Positions 34,775 to 44,445 of a stretch of 64,000 nt of DNA are shown here, one piece after another. Numbering within the stretch: position 1 is the stretch's first letter; each line of letters opens with the position of its first letter. The position numbers and the translations under genes are program-made. Source of the stretch: Arthrobacter sp. S41 (GTDB lineage: Bacteria; Actinomycetota; Actinomycetes; Actinomycetales; Micrococcaceae); contig NZ_SIHY01000003.1 of the NCBI RefSeq assembly GCF_004320535.1, positions 186,001 to 250,000 of the forward strand, written 5' to 3'. Under the pieces are notes generated by a model, which was not told the DNA's origin, did not search any database, and worked only from the letters and a program-made list of their open reading frames with translations.

Positions 34775-35587
34775 ATGAGCACCACCGTCTCCACGAGAAA
34801 TCCGAAGAAGGCTAAATCCGGAGTCTCTGCCACCATCTTGCGCGCTCCACACTGGTTGTTATCCCTGATCTTGCCGGTTATTGTTCTGGTGATCTGGCAG
34901 GTCGTGACGTCCACTGGAATCGTCGCTCCTTGGACTTTGCCCACCCCCACTTCTGTAGTCACTTCAGCAGTTGAGCTATTGCGTGACGGAGATCTTGGCA
35001 AACACATTGGCATTTCCACGCAACGTGTATTGCTTGGATTCTTCTTTGGTTCCTTGCTCGGTCTACTGCTTGGCGCACTGGTCGGCCTGTCCAAATTGGC
35101 TGATGCTCTGTTGGGTTTGAGCATTAGTGCGTTGCGTGCGGTGCCATCCTTAGCATGGGTCCCGCTGCTGGTGCTGTGGATGAAAATGGGTGAAGACTCC
35201 AAAGTCACCCTAGTGATCATTGGTGCATTCTTCCCCGTCTTCACCACCGTGGCCTTGGCTCTTCGTCATGTGGATGCCCAGCTGGTAGAAGCCGCCCGAT
35301 CTTTCGGGCTGAACGGAATCAAGTTGCTGCGTACGGTGCAGCTTCCTGCGGTGGTGCCTTCGATTTTCTCCGGGCTGCGCCTAGCCCTAGCGCAGTCTTG
35401 GCTCTTCCTTGTTGCCGCTGAATTACTCGGCGCTTCGATGGGTCTGGGCTTCCTGCTGACTGATTCGCAGAACAACGGCCGACTGGACCGACTGATCATG
35501 ACCATCATCTTGTTGGCCATCTTCGGAAAAATTACCGACGCCCTGCTCTCGATAGCAGAACGCTGGGCCATTAAACGTTGGACCTAA
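34775..35587 (+). CDS. ssuC: Sulfonate-type ABC transporter permease (SsuC-like)
   Basis: A 270-residue permease of about six helices. LRAVPSLAWVPLLVLWMKMG and the EAA loop AARSFGLNGIKLLRTVQLP followed by GLRLALAQSWLFLVAAELLG are the SsuC pattern. Its ribosome site GGAGAG overlaps the end of ssuA. The next gene follows after 62 bases. Confidence 0.9.
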   Translation: MSTTVSTRNPKKAKSGVSATILRAPHWLLSLILPVIVLVIWQVVTSTGIVAPWTLPTPTSVVTSAVELLRDGDLGKHIGISTQRVLLGFFFGSLLGLLLGALVGLSKLADALLGLSISALRAVPSLAWVPLLVLWMKMGEDSKVTLVIIGAFFPVFTTVALALRHVDAQLVEAARSFGLNGIKLLRTVQLPAVVPSIFSGLRLALAQSWLFLVAAELLGASMGLGFLLTDSQNNGRLDRLIMTIILLAIFGKITDALLSIAERWAIKRWT

Positions 35588-35649
35588 GAGTTCCCGCTGT
35601 CCCAATTCAACTTCGCCAACCAAAAAACACATCAAGGAAATTTTCTGTC

Positions 35650-37611
35650 ATGACCATCGAATCGGCATCCACCTCAACGCTGGCCTCAGAGGAAGCACGC
35701 CAAGCATTCTGGGACGAAGCGGCAAACCTCCTCGATTGGGATACCAACTGGCACACCACTAGCCAAATCGTCCCAGCCGACGCAGCTGCCAAGCGTGGTC
35801 CAGAAATCTCGTGGTACTTAGGTGGCCAACTCAACGCTGCGGTCAACTGCGCTGACCGCCACGTCGCTGCTGGCCGCGGAGACAAAGTCGCGCTGTACTT
35901 TGAAGGCGAACCCGGTGACCGACAGACCGTCACCTACAAAAACCTGCAAGAGCGCATCAGCCAAGCAGCCAATGCATTGGAAGCTCTGGGTGTAGTCAAG
36001 GGCGACCGTGTCGTTATCTACCTGCCGGTGTTGATTGAAACTATCGTCATCACCCTGGCCTGCGCGCGCATCGGAGCCATTCATTCATTGGTCTTCGGTG
36101 GCTTCTCGGCCGAAGCGCTGAAGTTCCGAGTAGAAGACACCAAGGCCAAAGTACTGGTCACCACCGATGGCCAGTACCGACGTGGCACCACAGTTGCGGT
36201 TAAGGCCAATGCCGATCAGGCGGTCTCCGGTGAGAACAATATCGAGAAGGTCTTGGTCATTCGCCGCACCGGCGATGAGATCCCTTGGACCGAAGGCCGT
36301 GACGTGTGGTGGCACGAGGCCGTAGAGACCCAGTCCACCGAACATCAGGCACAGTTCTTTGATTCAGAAACGCCGCTGTTCATCATGTACACCTCCGGCA
36401 CCACTGGCCAACCCAAGGGTTTGGTTCATACCACCGGCGGTTACCTGACCCAGGCAACCGCGAGCTACAACTTGCTCTTCGCCAACCCTGATGCGTCCCA
36501 GCGAGACAACGACGTGCACTGGTGCACTGCTGACTTGGCGTGGGTTACCGCGCACACCTACGAGATCTACGGTCCGCTGTCTAACGGCGTCACCCAGGTG
36601 ATCTACGAGGGTGTGCCCAATGCGCCGCACCCGGGACGACACTTTGAAGTGATTGAACGCTACAAGGTCACCAGTTACTACACCGCACCAACCTTGGTTC
36701 GCTCGCTGATGGGGTGGTTCCCAGAAGGTATTCCAGCCAAATACGATCTGTCCACCATCAACATTGGCGGCACCGTGGGCGAGGCTGTTAACCCCGAAGC
36801 GTGGAAGTGGTTCCGCGAACAGCTCGGCCGCGACACCACTGCGGGTCTGCCCATGGTTGATACCTGGTGGCAGTCCGAATCCGGAGCTACCATCCTCTCC
36901 CCGTTGCCCACCGATGACTACTTCAAGCCAGGGTGCGCCGCTCGCGCCCTGCCCGGAGTCAGCGTAGATATCGTGGATGCTCAGGGGAACAGCGTTGCGC
37001 CGAATACCCAAGGCAATATTGTCATCACCCAAACCGGCCCATCAATGGCACGTACGGTCTGGGGCAACCCGGAACGTTATTACACCAGCTATTGGGAGCA
37101 GTACGTTCAGCAAGGATGGTTCTTGGCTGGGGACGGTGCTCGCTTTGATGACGATGGAGATATTTTCATTCTTGGCCGCACTGATGACGTGATCAACATT
37201 TCTGGTCACCGACTATCCACCATTGAAATTGAATCAGCGTTGGTTACCAACCCAGGCGTGGTGGAAGCTGGCGTTTGCCCGACCCCGGATGCAAAGACCG
37301 GTCATGCCGCTACCGCTTTTGTGGTGCCACTGGATAAGTCCCTGATTGCAGAACACCCTGATGAGCAGCTCGCTGCCCGACAGGCAGAATTTATTAGTCA
37401 GCTGCGCTCCACGGTAACCACGCAAATTGGGCCGATTGCTAAGCCACGCGATGTGGTGCTGGTTCCAGACGTTCCCAAGACTCGTTCTGGAAAAATCATG
37501 CGCCGCTTGCTCACCCAGCTCTTTGAAGGCACCGCTTTGGGTGATACCACCAGCCTGCAAAATGAACCGTGCATCCCTGAAATCAATGCGATCTGCCGGG
37601 CACGCAACTAG
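35650..37611 (+). CDS. Acetyl-CoA synthetase-like AMP-forming ligase
   Basis: An ANL-superfamily ligase (653 aa, AcsA size) starting at the ATG at 35650 after AAGGAA; the longer frame overlaps ssuC. Motifs: TSGTTGQPKGLVHTTGGYL, WCTADLAWVTAHTYEIYGP, DTWWQSESGA, INISGHRLSTIEIESAL and the acetylation-site tail PKTRSGKIMRRLL. The acyl-pocket residues that can be matched (VT of WVTAHT, the Trp pair of DTWWQ) agree with acetate or another very short acid. Its location, last in a SAM-riboswitch sulfonate operon, is unusual and suggests activation of a small acid linked to the imported sulfonate. Confidence 0.85.
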   Translation: MTIESASTSTLASEEARQAFWDEAANLLDWDTNWHTTSQIVPADAAAKRGPEISWYLGGQLNAAVNCADRHVAAGRGDKVALYFEGEPGDRQTVTYKNLQERISQAANALEALGVVKGDRVVIYLPVLIETIVITLACARIGAIHSLVFGGFSAEALKFRVEDTKAKVLVTTDGQYRRGTTVAVKANADQAVSGENNIEKVLVIRRTGDEIPWTEGRDVWWHEAVETQSTEHQAQFFDSETPLFIMYTSGTTGQPKGLVHTTGGYLTQATASYNLLFANPDASQRDNDVHWCTADLAWVTAHTYEIYGPLSNGVTQVIYEGVPNAPHPGRHFEVIERYKVTSYYTAPTLVRSLMGWFPEGIPAKYDLSTINIGGTVGEAVNPEAWKWFREQLGRDTTAGLPMVDTWWQSESGATILSPLPTDDYFKPGCAARALPGVSVDIVDAQGNSVAPNTQGNIVITQTGPSMARTVWGNPERYYTSYWEQYVQQGWFLAGDGARFDDDGDIFILGRTDDVINISGHRLSTIEIESALVTNPGVVEAGVCPTPDAKTGHAATAFVVPLDKSLIAEHPDEQLAARQAEFISQLRSTVTTQIGPIAKPRDVVLVPDVPKTRSGKIMRRLLTQLFEGTALGDTTSLQNEPCIPEINAICRARN

Positions 37612-37652
37612 TTTGGCAGGTAGTCCTGCTTCAGAACACAAAGTGCGTTAAC

Positions 37653-37696
37653 GTAAACAAGCCTCGTCTGGCAATTGCCAGACGAGGCTTGTTTAC
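37653..37696. terminator. Bidirectional terminator after the ssu-ligase operon
   Basis: A perfect 44-base palindrome centred on AATT (arms beginning GTAAACAAGCCTCGTCTGGC) between convergent genes. The ends are TTTAC and its complement, giving short T runs both ways. Confidence 0.88.
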
Positions 37697-37717
37697 TGTT
37701 TAGCTACGAGCTTCTAG

Positions 37718-39565
37718 CTACGAGTCCTTGGACTGATCCAATGGTTTCTCATCAGCTTCAGTAACAAATACCTGTGTTGCTTCCCCAGTTGATTCACCAG
37801 GCTGTTGTGCCGGCTGAACGATAGGGATTTCGGTGGTCATCAAGCTGAACTGGCTACCTTCATGCCGGTCCACGCCCTGGGTCACCGATTGCTCCAGCAC
37901 GGTACGTGCCACCTTGCCGCGCAAGATCAGCGGATCTCGGCTCAGGTCCTTCCACAGTGCAACGCACAGTAGCAGCATCACGATCACAAACGGCAGTGCC
38001 GAAACGATGGTGATGTTCTTCAGACCATTCAGTGCCTCGGCCGGATGATCACCACCGGCTAGCAACATCACTGCTGCCACAGCACCGGTAGCCACACCCC
38101 AGAAGATCACTGCCTTCTTGCTTGGTTCCTCTGCACCACGTTCGCTCAGTGCACCCATCACGATGGATGCCGAGTCAGCGCCGGTGACAAAGAAGATGGC
38201 AATCAGCAAGACCGTGACGATCATGAGGATCGTTGCGACCCAACCGGAGACCGGAAGCTTATCGAGCAGGTCGAAGAGGACCAGGTCGAAGTTGATGTCC
38301 GGAGCTCCGTCCGCCATCTTGGTCAGCATGTCGCCGGTGTTACCTGCACGCTCTGCACGTTCCTGCAAACCAATGGCGCCGCCGCCGAAGATCGAGAACC
38401 AGACCAGCGTTACGGCTGATGGAACCAGAAGAACGCCGGTGACAAACTGACGGATGGTGCGACCGCGCGAGATGCGCGCGATGAACAAGCCTACGAATGG
38501 GCTCCATGAGATCCACCAAGCCCAGTAGAAGACGGTCCAGGAGGACAGCCAGCTAGACATGGTGCTGTCACCCGAGGCAGCCGTGCGTGATGCCATCTGC
38601 GGCAGGTCACCAATGAAGGCACCTACTGCGTTAGGAATAACGTTCAGGATGAATAGGGTTGGTCCACCGATGAATACGATCAGTGCCAAGATCACTGCCA
38701 GAACCATGTTGATGTTCGACAGCCACTGAATGCCACGCTCAATGCCGGAAACGGCCGAGGCAACAAACAGTGCGGTAAGGATAGCGATGATGACTACCAG
38801 TACACCGGAGCCAACCTTCTCCATGATTCCAGCGGACTGGATACCGCCGCCGATCTGCAGTGCGCCCAGGCCCAGGGAACAGGCCGAACCGAACAGGGTG
38901 GCGATAATAGCCAAGATGTTAATGGTTCGTCCGCCCCAGCCGTGGATGATGCGCTCACCGAAGATCGAGGTGAACATCGCTGAGAATAGCTGTGGGCGTC
39001 CCAAACGGAAACTACCGTAGGCCATACCCAAACCAACGATGGCGTACATTGCCCATGGGAACAGCGTCCAGTGGAACAGCGTGGTACCCATGGCGGTGCT
39101 TAATGCTGCGTCCGTGGAACCTTCAACAGTTCCTGGTGGAGGCGACATGTAGAAGAACAGTGGTTCTCCTACGCCGTAAAAGACCAGGCCGATACCCATA
39201 CCGGTAGCAAACATCATGGAGATCCATGAAACAGTGCTGAAGTGTGGTTTTTCGTCGTCCTTGCCTAGTGGGATGCGCCCGAAGTTTTTCGCGGCGACCA
39301 CAATGACAAAGAGTGCAAAGACCGAGGCTGCAATAACAAACAGCCAACCGGTGTTGGTGATGACCCAGTCAAGGGCTACATCTGAGGCTTTGCCTAGGCC
39401 CTCAGGGGTCACAAAACCCCACACAATAAATGCCAGCGCTAAGGCGCCGGCGATACCAAATACCCAATAGTCGGTTCCTGAAACCGAATATTTCTTTGGT
39501 CGTCGTTGTCGAGCCGAATGCAGCTCGCCGACGAGGTCTTCAAAAGATTGATCCGTCTGCTCCAT
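37718..39565 (-). CDS. BCCT-family betaine/choline/carnitine transporter
   Basis: A 615-residue transporter with 12 hydrophobic segments. The BCCT signature FYWAWWISWSPFVGLFIARI is present, with ARISRGRTIRQF after it. Long charged N- and C-terminal tails (QRRPKKYSVSGTDYWVFG before helix 1; an acidic Gln/Glu-rich end) suit an osmoregulated carrier such as BetP. It likely imports glycine betaine or a relative with Na+. The region upstream is a long leader (see 39566-40225). Confidence 0.92.
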   Translation of the reverse strand: MEQTDQSFEDLVGELHSARQRRPKKYSVSGTDYWVFGIAGALALAFIVWGFVTPEGLGKASDVALDWVITNTGWLFVIAASVFALFVIVVAAKNFGRIPLGKDDEKPHFSTVSWISMMFATGMGIGLVFYGVGEPLFFYMSPPPGTVEGSTDAALSTAMGTTLFHWTLFPWAMYAIVGLGMAYGSFRLGRPQLFSAMFTSIFGERIIHGWGGRTINILAIIATLFGSACSLGLGALQIGGGIQSAGIMEKVGSGVLVVIIAILTALFVASAVSGIERGIQWLSNINMVLAVILALIVFIGGPTLFILNVIPNAVGAFIGDLPQMASRTAASGDSTMSSWLSSWTVFYWAWWISWSPFVGLFIARISRGRTIRQFVTGVLLVPSAVTLVWFSIFGGGAIGLQERAERAGNTGDMLTKMADGAPDINFDLVLFDLLDKLPVSGWVATILMIVTVLLIAIFFVTGADSASIVMGALSERGAEEPSKKAVIFWGVATGAVAAVMLLAGGDHPAEALNGLKNITIVSALPFVIVMLLLCVALWKDLSRDPLILRGKVARTVLEQSVTQGVDRHEGSQFSLMTTEIPIVQPAQQPGESTGEATQVFVTEADEKPLDQSKDS

Positions 39566-39623
39566 TGCGTTCTTCCTTCACTGGTGAGGCTCTGCGGATG
39601 AAATCCGGCCGGAGCCCGACAAA

Positions 39624-39648
39624 CAACCGTTCCCGCGGGAAGTGGTTG
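39624..39648. promoter_or_regulatory. Palindrome in the BCCT leader
   Basis: The 12-base perfect palindrome TTCCCGCGGGAA is flanked by CAACC and GGTTG, the second shifted by one base from perfect symmetry. It lies about 60 bases upstream of the BCCT start on the minus strand and is a candidate operator. Confidence 0.35.
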
Positions 39649-40184
39649 CCGTGCAGTGTGCTTGATTGCGAATTGCTTATCGGTGTAGATTTACTGATTC
39701 CAAATCTAGCGTCAGCGGGCGCTGATTGGTACAGCGACCCTGTGGGAATGACCGGGCAATTTCTCCGGTGACCCGACGCTATTTCTTCTCGGATTCTCAC
39801 AATAAATCGTAAATAGTCCTTTTTAAGCATGGTCGAACGACACCCATTGGTCAAACCAGAGTGCTGATTTTTCGCGGTTCTTGACCCAAGATGGCCCGTT
39901 TTTCGCGCAGTATGCCTAAGGGATTGCAAACCTGTGAGCTCCCTCTCGTGAGCGCAATTCCCCGTGAGAGCCACACCTATTTCTGACTTCCAGGACCCGA
40001 ATTCTAGCCCTGAGATTCTGGAGCAATTTGCAATTGTGTGGAGCAAGAATTGCCTCATCTGCACACGCTGGGCCCTGATTCAGATCCAGCAGAACATATT
40101 CTCCATTCGGAATATTCACTAACCAGCCAGTGAAGTGGCGATTAACCAGCAGGTCTTTGTGACGTAACCTGAAATACATTGCGA

Positions 40185-40209
40185 CTTATCTTGACTCGTT
40201 CAAAATAAG
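40185..40209 (+). promoter_or_regulatory. Fur-type autoregulatory inverted repeat
   Basis: CTTATCTTGA and TCAAAATAAG are inverted copies with one mismatch around CTCGT, 16 bases before the fur ATG. This fits the AT-rich operator from which FurA/CatR represses its own fur-katG unit. A weak TTGCGA/CAAAAT promoter may overlap it. Confidence 0.55.
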
Positions 40210-40225
40210 CAGGCATGCTGAAGAT

Positions 40226-40660
40226 ATGACATCACAGGACGGGATTGAGCAAGTGCTCAAAGCGGCATCCATGCGAGTGACGCAACCGCGCGTTGCTGTC
40301 CTCGCAGCAGTTGCAGCAAACCCTCATGGTGACACCGAAACAATTATTTCGGCGGTCCACCGCGAGCACCCCGCAGTGTCACACCAAGCGGTCTACGATT
40401 CACTCAAACTCTTCACTAGCTTGGGTGTTATCCGTCAGATTCAGCCACAAGGCCATATTGCGCGCTACGAAACCCGCGTTGGCGATAACCACCATCATGT
40501 GGTTTGTCGCCGGTGCGGAAAACTCGCAGACGTCGACTGCGCCGTCGGCGGAGCGCCATGTCTACACGCCTCGGATGATCACGGCTTTAAAATTGACGAA
40601 GCCGAAGTCATCTACTGGGGCACCTGCCCCGAATGCCAGGCTGAGCTGATCAACGAGTAA
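40226..40660 (+). CDS. furA: Fur-family peroxide/iron regulator (FurA/CatR-like)
   Basis: A 144-residue Fur protein: winged helix with VTQPRVAVLAAVAANPHGD and AVSHQAVYDSLKLF, then the regulatory metal site DNHHHVVCRRCGKL and a second zinc pair in CPECQ. Next to katG, it matches the furA-katG arrangement of mycobacteria and streptomycetes, where the repressor is inactivated by peroxide. It probably binds the inverted repeat just upstream. Confidence 0.93.
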   Translation: MTSQDGIEQVLKAASMRVTQPRVAVLAAVAANPHGDTETIISAVHREHPAVSHQAVYDSLKLFTSLGVIRQIQPQGHIARYETRVGDNHHHVVCRRCGKLADVDCAVGGAPCLHASDDHGFKIDEAEVIYWGTCPECQAELINE

Positions 40661-40750
40661 CCGCAAGGCCCTTACGCTTTGTCATCGAGCGTTACTTCTC
40701 GCGCGATGAGCATCGATCCCTAAACCCAAGAAATCCGGAAGGAAAAGCAT

Positions 40751-42931
40751 ATGTCTGAGACAACAGCAGGTCAGTGCCCGGTTGTAGGCAACACTGGTCG
40801 AGTACACCCGACCCAGGGCAACGCCAACACCGAGTGGTGGCCAAATAAGCTAAATCTAAAGATCCTTGCAAAAAATCAGGAGGCTACTAACCCTCTGGAT
40901 GCAGACTTCGATTACATCAAGGCTTTTGAAGCTTTGGATCTGGCAGCGGTCAAGGCTGACCTAGCTGAGCTAATGACCAAGTCTTACGACTGGTGGCCAG
41001 CTGACTTCGGTCACTACGGTCCATTCTTAATCCGCATGGCTTGGCACTCCGCCGGCACCTACCGTTCACACGACGGTCGTGGCGGCGGCTCCGCAGGCCA
41101 GCAGCGCTTCGCTCCACTGAACTCCTGGCCAGATAACGTGAACCTGGATAAGGCTCGCCGTCTGCTGTGGCCAGTAAAGAAGAAGTACGGCCAGTCGATC
41201 TCCTGGGCCGACCTGATGATCCTTGCCGGTAACGTGGCTCTGGAAGATATGGGCTTCAAGACCTTCGGCTTCGCCGGCGGCCGCAAGGACGTTTGGGAAT
41301 CAGACGACGACGTTTACTGGGGTCCAGAAAAGGTATGGCTGGATAGCGAACGCTACACCGGCGCCCGCAACCTTGAGGCTCCACTGGCTGCAGTCCAGAT
41401 GGGTCTGATCTACGTCAACCCTGAGGGTCCAGACGGTGTTGCTGACCCACTGGCCTCCGCAGCTGATATTCGCGAAACCTTCCGCCGCATGGGCATGGAT
41501 GATGAAGAGACTGTCGCCCTGATTGCCGGTGGCCACACCTTCGGTAAGACCCACGGTGCCAGCGCAGAGTCGCACAAGAGTGGCGACCCAGAAGCTTCCC
41601 CATTGGAAATGCAGGGCTTGGGCTGGAAGTCTGACTTCGGTACCGGCAGTGGCGATGACACCATCGGTTCCGGTCTGGAAGTTACCTGGACCTACCACCC
41701 AACCCGTTGGGATAACGAGTTCTTCCACATCCTCTTCGCTTACGAGTGGGAACTGTTCCACTCTGAGGCCGGCGCACAGCAGTGGCGTCCAAAGGATGGT
41801 GGCGGTGCCGACTTGGTTCCTATGGCTCACAACGCTGCAGCTCGCCGAGAACCACGCATGCTCACCAGCGACCTGGCACTGCGCGTAGATCCTGCTTACG
41901 AATTGATCTCCCGCGAGTTCAAGGACAACCAGGAAAAGTTCGCTGACGCCTTTGCTCGCGCTTGGTTCAAGCTGACCCACCGCGACATGGGCCCGAAGTC
42001 CCGCTACTTCGGTCCAGAGGTTCCAGCAGAAGACCTGCTCTGGCAGGATCCACTGCCAGCTGCACCAGAGACCACCCTGGGCGCTGCAGAGATCTCCTCG
42101 CTGAAGGAACTGATCAAGAACTCCGGTCTGAGCGTTCAGCAGCTGGTTTCCACCGCATGGAAGGCAGCGGCAACTTTCCGTTCCTCAGACAAGCGTGGTG
42201 GCGCCAACGGTGGCCGCATCCGTCTGGAACCACAGGTTTCCTGGAGCGTGAACCAGCCAGAGCAGCTTAAGATCGTCATCGCGAAGCTGGAAGAAATTGT
42301 TGAGAACTTCAACGCCACTTCGTTGGTCAAGGCTTCGTTCGCTGACGTTGTGGTTCTTGCCGGCAACGTAGGTGTTGAGTTGGGCGCTGCAGCTGGCGGT
42401 CAGCAGATCGAGGTTCCATTCACCCCGGGCCGTGTTGACGCAACCCAAGAGCAGACCGACGTTGAGCAGTTCGCATGGCTGGAGCCAGTAGCTGACGGTT
42501 TCCGTAACTACGACTCAGGCTTCTTGAACCTGCCTTCCGAGTACCTGCTGTTGGATCGCGCTAACCTGCTGGGTCTGACCGCACCGGAAACCGCTGTACT
42601 GCTTGGTGGCCTGCGCGTACTGGGCAACAACTGGGATGGCTCGAACACCGGCGTGTTCACCGAGACCCCAGGTGCACTGACCAACGACTTCTTCGCTAAC
42701 CTGCTGGAACTGGGCCTTGAGTGGACCCCAGATGCAGAAGAGAAGACCTACGCAACCACTGACGGCCGCTGGGTCGGCAGCCGCGTAGATCTAGTCTTCG
42801 GCTCGAACTCTGAGCTGCGCGCACTGGCCGAGGTTTACGCTTCGGATGATGCCAAGACCAAGTTCGTCAAGGACTTCGCTGCAGCGTGGGCCAAGCTCAT
42901 GGATGCAGATCGCTTCGAACTGCGTAAGTAA
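40751..42931 (+). CDS. katG: Catalase-peroxidase KatG
   Basis: Bifunctional heme enzyme (726 aa) that removes hydrogen peroxide. Distal Arg95, Trp98 and His99 lie in [11 protein letters not shown]; proximal His262 in [11 protein letters not shown]. The Met-Tyr-Trp cross-link needed for catalase activity is conserved as Trp98, Tyr221 (YVNPEGPDG) and Met247 ([11 protein letters not shown]). A degenerate second peroxidase domain follows, as in all KatGs. GGAAGGAAAAG precedes the ATG; it is co-transcribed with furA after 90 bases. Confidence 0.97.
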   Translation: MSETTAGQCPVVGNTGRVHPTQGNANTEWWPNKLNLKILAKNQEATNPLDADFDYIKAFEALDLAAVKADLAELMTKSYDWWPADFGHYGPFLIRMAWHSAGTYRSHDGRGGGSAGQQRFAPLNSWPDNVNLDKARRLLWPVKKKYGQSISWADLMILAGNVALEDMGFKTFGFAGGRKDVWESDDDVYWGPEKVWLDSERYTGARNLEAPLAAVQMGLIYVNPEGPDGVADPLASAADIRETFRRMGMDDEETVALIAGGHTFGKTHGASAESHKSGDPEASPLEMQGLGWKSDFGTGSGDDTIGSGLEVTWTYHPTRWDNEFFHILFAYEWELFHSEAGAQQWRPKDGGGADLVPMAHNAAARREPRMLTSDLALRVDPAYELISREFKDNQEKFADAFARAWFKLTHRDMGPKSRYFGPEVPAEDLLWQDPLPAAPETTLGAAEISSLKELIKNSGLSVQQLVSTAWKAAATFRSSDKRGGANGGRIRLEPQVSWSVNQPEQLKIVIAKLEEIVENFNATSLVKASFADVVVLAGNVGVELGAAAGGQQIEVPFTPGRVDATQEQTDVEQFAWLEPVADGFRNYDSGFLNLPSEYLLLDRANLLGLTAPETAVLLGGLRVLGNNWDGSNTGVFTETPGALTNDFFANLLELGLEWTPDAEEKTYATTDGRWVGSRVDLVFGSNSELRALAEVYASDDAKTKFVKDFAAAWAKLMDADRFELRK

Positions 42932-42952
42932 GCGGTCCTAGGCACATAACTG

Positions 42953-42990
42953 TGGCCGCCACTTTCCGAATCATTCGGAAGGTGGCGGCC
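42953..42990 (+). terminator. Terminator of furA-katG
   Basis: GGCCGCCACTTTCCGAAT pairs with its near-exact complement over a very small loop, and GTCGTTT follows. Lies between convergent genes. Confidence 0.78.
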
Positions 42991-43026
42991 GCAGTCGTTT
43001 AAGCAGGTAGACCTGAAACAGCGCGC

Positions 43027-44364
43027 TTACGGAACAGGGTTTCCTAGCTCCCGCAGTTCGGTCTTGTTAGTTTCGCGCGCCCACAGCGCACCGATGACTG
43101 CCAGAACAGATGAACCGGCAACGATCCACGCTGCGGGACCCCAGTTCGCGGAGACCCCGCCAACCAATGCAGTGGCGAGCATCGGGGTAAAGCCTGCGCA
43201 AAGGATGCCGACCTGCAATCCGATAGCCATTCCTGAATAGCGCACCTTGACATTGAACAGCTCCGAGAACCAGGCCGGGTACACCGAGTTTGAGGCAGCG
43301 TAGGTTCCAGCGGTAATCATCATGCTTGAAACAAATATCATCGCCAGATTTCCCGTGGAAATCGTCATGAAGTACACAAAGATCATGACCCCGGATCCCA
43401 CTACACCTGAAACAAAGACCTTCTTTCGCCCAAAGGAATCCGAGAGTCGAGCAAAGAATGGCTGGCTGGCGATAGCGATGATATTTCCAGCGATACTCAC
43501 CCACAACATTGTGGATGCCGAGACTCCCACGGAGACCGCATAGGCCAGACCGAATGACTGCATGAAGGTATTGGTGACCACCTGGAAGGACATCAAGGCG
43601 ACTTGGAAGAACTGAGCAGGGTGAGTGGAGATCATATTGGTAAACGGAAGCTTGACCAGTCCGTCGCTTTCCTGCTTTTCTTCAAAGATTTCTGGCTCAT
43701 CCAAGGAACGGCGAACTAGGTAAGCAGCCAGCAAGACCAGAAGCGAAAGCCAGAACGGGATACGCCAACCCCACGCCAAGCGTGCCGACTCGTCCATTGC
43801 TGCCACCGGCAGGAAGGCCAGCGAAGCTAGGACGATGCCAAAAGAAATCCCGCTCATGGCAAAGCTTGCGAAGAATCCTCTTCGCCCTTCCGGAGCCTCT
43901 TCCGTAGATAGTGCAGAAGCACCTGCGGTTTCAGCGCCGGCCGATAGACCCTGCATCAGTCGCAAGACCACCAACAGTGCTGGGGCCCAGTATCCCACCG
44001 TACGGAAATCGGGCAGGACACCAATAAGGAAGGTGGCTGAGCCCATTAGCACCAGAGTCATCACCAAAGTGGCTTTACGTCCAAGCTTGTCGCCAAGGTG
44101 CCCGAAGAACACTGCACCGAAAGGGCGGGCAATGTAGGCGACACCAAAAGTCGCGAAGGAAGCAAGCATCGCAATGGTCGCATCTCCAGTAGGGAAGAAA
44201 ATCTTTGAGAAGACCAAAGATGCAGCCGTCGCATAGATAAAGAAGTCGTAGTACTCCAATGCGCCACCAAGAAAACCAGCGAGCGCAGCTTTTTTAGCCC
44301 GTTTCAACTTGCGTTCTTGTTCGGAGTCAATGCTGACTCCCGTATTGGTGATGGTCTTACCCAT
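43027..44364 (-). CDS. MFS metabolite:H+ symporter, shikimate (ShiA)-type
   Basis: A 445-residue, 12-helix transporter of the metabolite:proton symporter family: GALEYYDFFIYATAASLVF, FGHLGDKLGRKATLV, LRLMQGLSAGAETAGASAL. This pattern fits ShiA/KgtP/ProP relatives. The ATG at 44364 has GGAAGGAC upstream; the frame extends further but without a ribosome site. It is divergent from a shikimate dehydrogenase homologue, which suggests import of shikimate, quinate or dehydroshikimate. Confidence 0.88.
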   Translation of the reverse strand: MGKTITNTGVSIDSEQERKLKRAKKAALAGFLGGALEYYDFFIYATAASLVFSKIFFPTGDATIAMLASFATFGVAYIARPFGAVFFGHLGDKLGRKATLVMTLVLMGSATFLIGVLPDFRTVGYWAPALLVVLRLMQGLSAGAETAGASALSTEEAPEGRRGFFASFAMSGISFGIVLASLAFLPVAAMDESARLAWGWRIPFWLSLLVLLAAYLVRRSLDEPEIFEEKQESDGLVKLPFTNMISTHPAQFFQVALMSFQVVTNTFMQSFGLAYAVSVGVSASTMLWVSIAGNIIAIASQPFFARLSDSFGRKKVFVSGVVGSGVMIFVYFMTISTGNLAMIFVSSMMITAGTYAASNSVYPAWFSELFNVKVRYSGMAIGLQVGILCAGFTPMLATALVGGVSANWGPAAWIVAGSSVLAVIGALWARETNKTELRELGNPVP

Positions 44365-44416
44365 GGGTTGTCCTTCCACGACGGCGGGGATGTTTCGCTC
44401 ATGCACTAAACCTTTT

Positions 44417-44445
44417 GTGCGGTATGCGCACTATCGTGCGATATG
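44417..44445. promoter_or_regulatory. Operator in the transporter/dehydrogenase divergent gap
   Basis: GTGCGGTATGCGCAC (44417-44431) is an exact inverted repeat (GTGCG, five bases, CGCAC). A second copy of its left half, GTGCGATATG, follows at 44436, 19 bases on. The repeat spacing of about two helical turns suggests cooperative binding of a regulator that controls both divergent genes. Confidence 0.5.

Larger units (their letters stand above)
39566..40225. other. 660-base divergent intergenic region between BCCT and fur
   Basis: No convincing gene. On the BCCT side there is a cruciform-like GGCTC...GAGCC hairpin near 39587, a perfect TTCCCGCGGGAA palindrome (39630-39641) inside a near-palindromic CAACC...GGTTG frame, and an ACCGG...CCGGT hairpin at 39751-39769. 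On the fur side is an AT-rich inverted repeat (40185-40209). The ORFs that cross this region have poor composition and no motifs. I cannot match the leader to a known riboswitch. Confidence 0.6.

Noticed and set aside
39540-40064. 174-codon minus-strand ORF in the BCCT upstream region
   Set aside because: Overlaps the BCCT start, has irregular composition and no motifs. Judged non-coding leader sequence.
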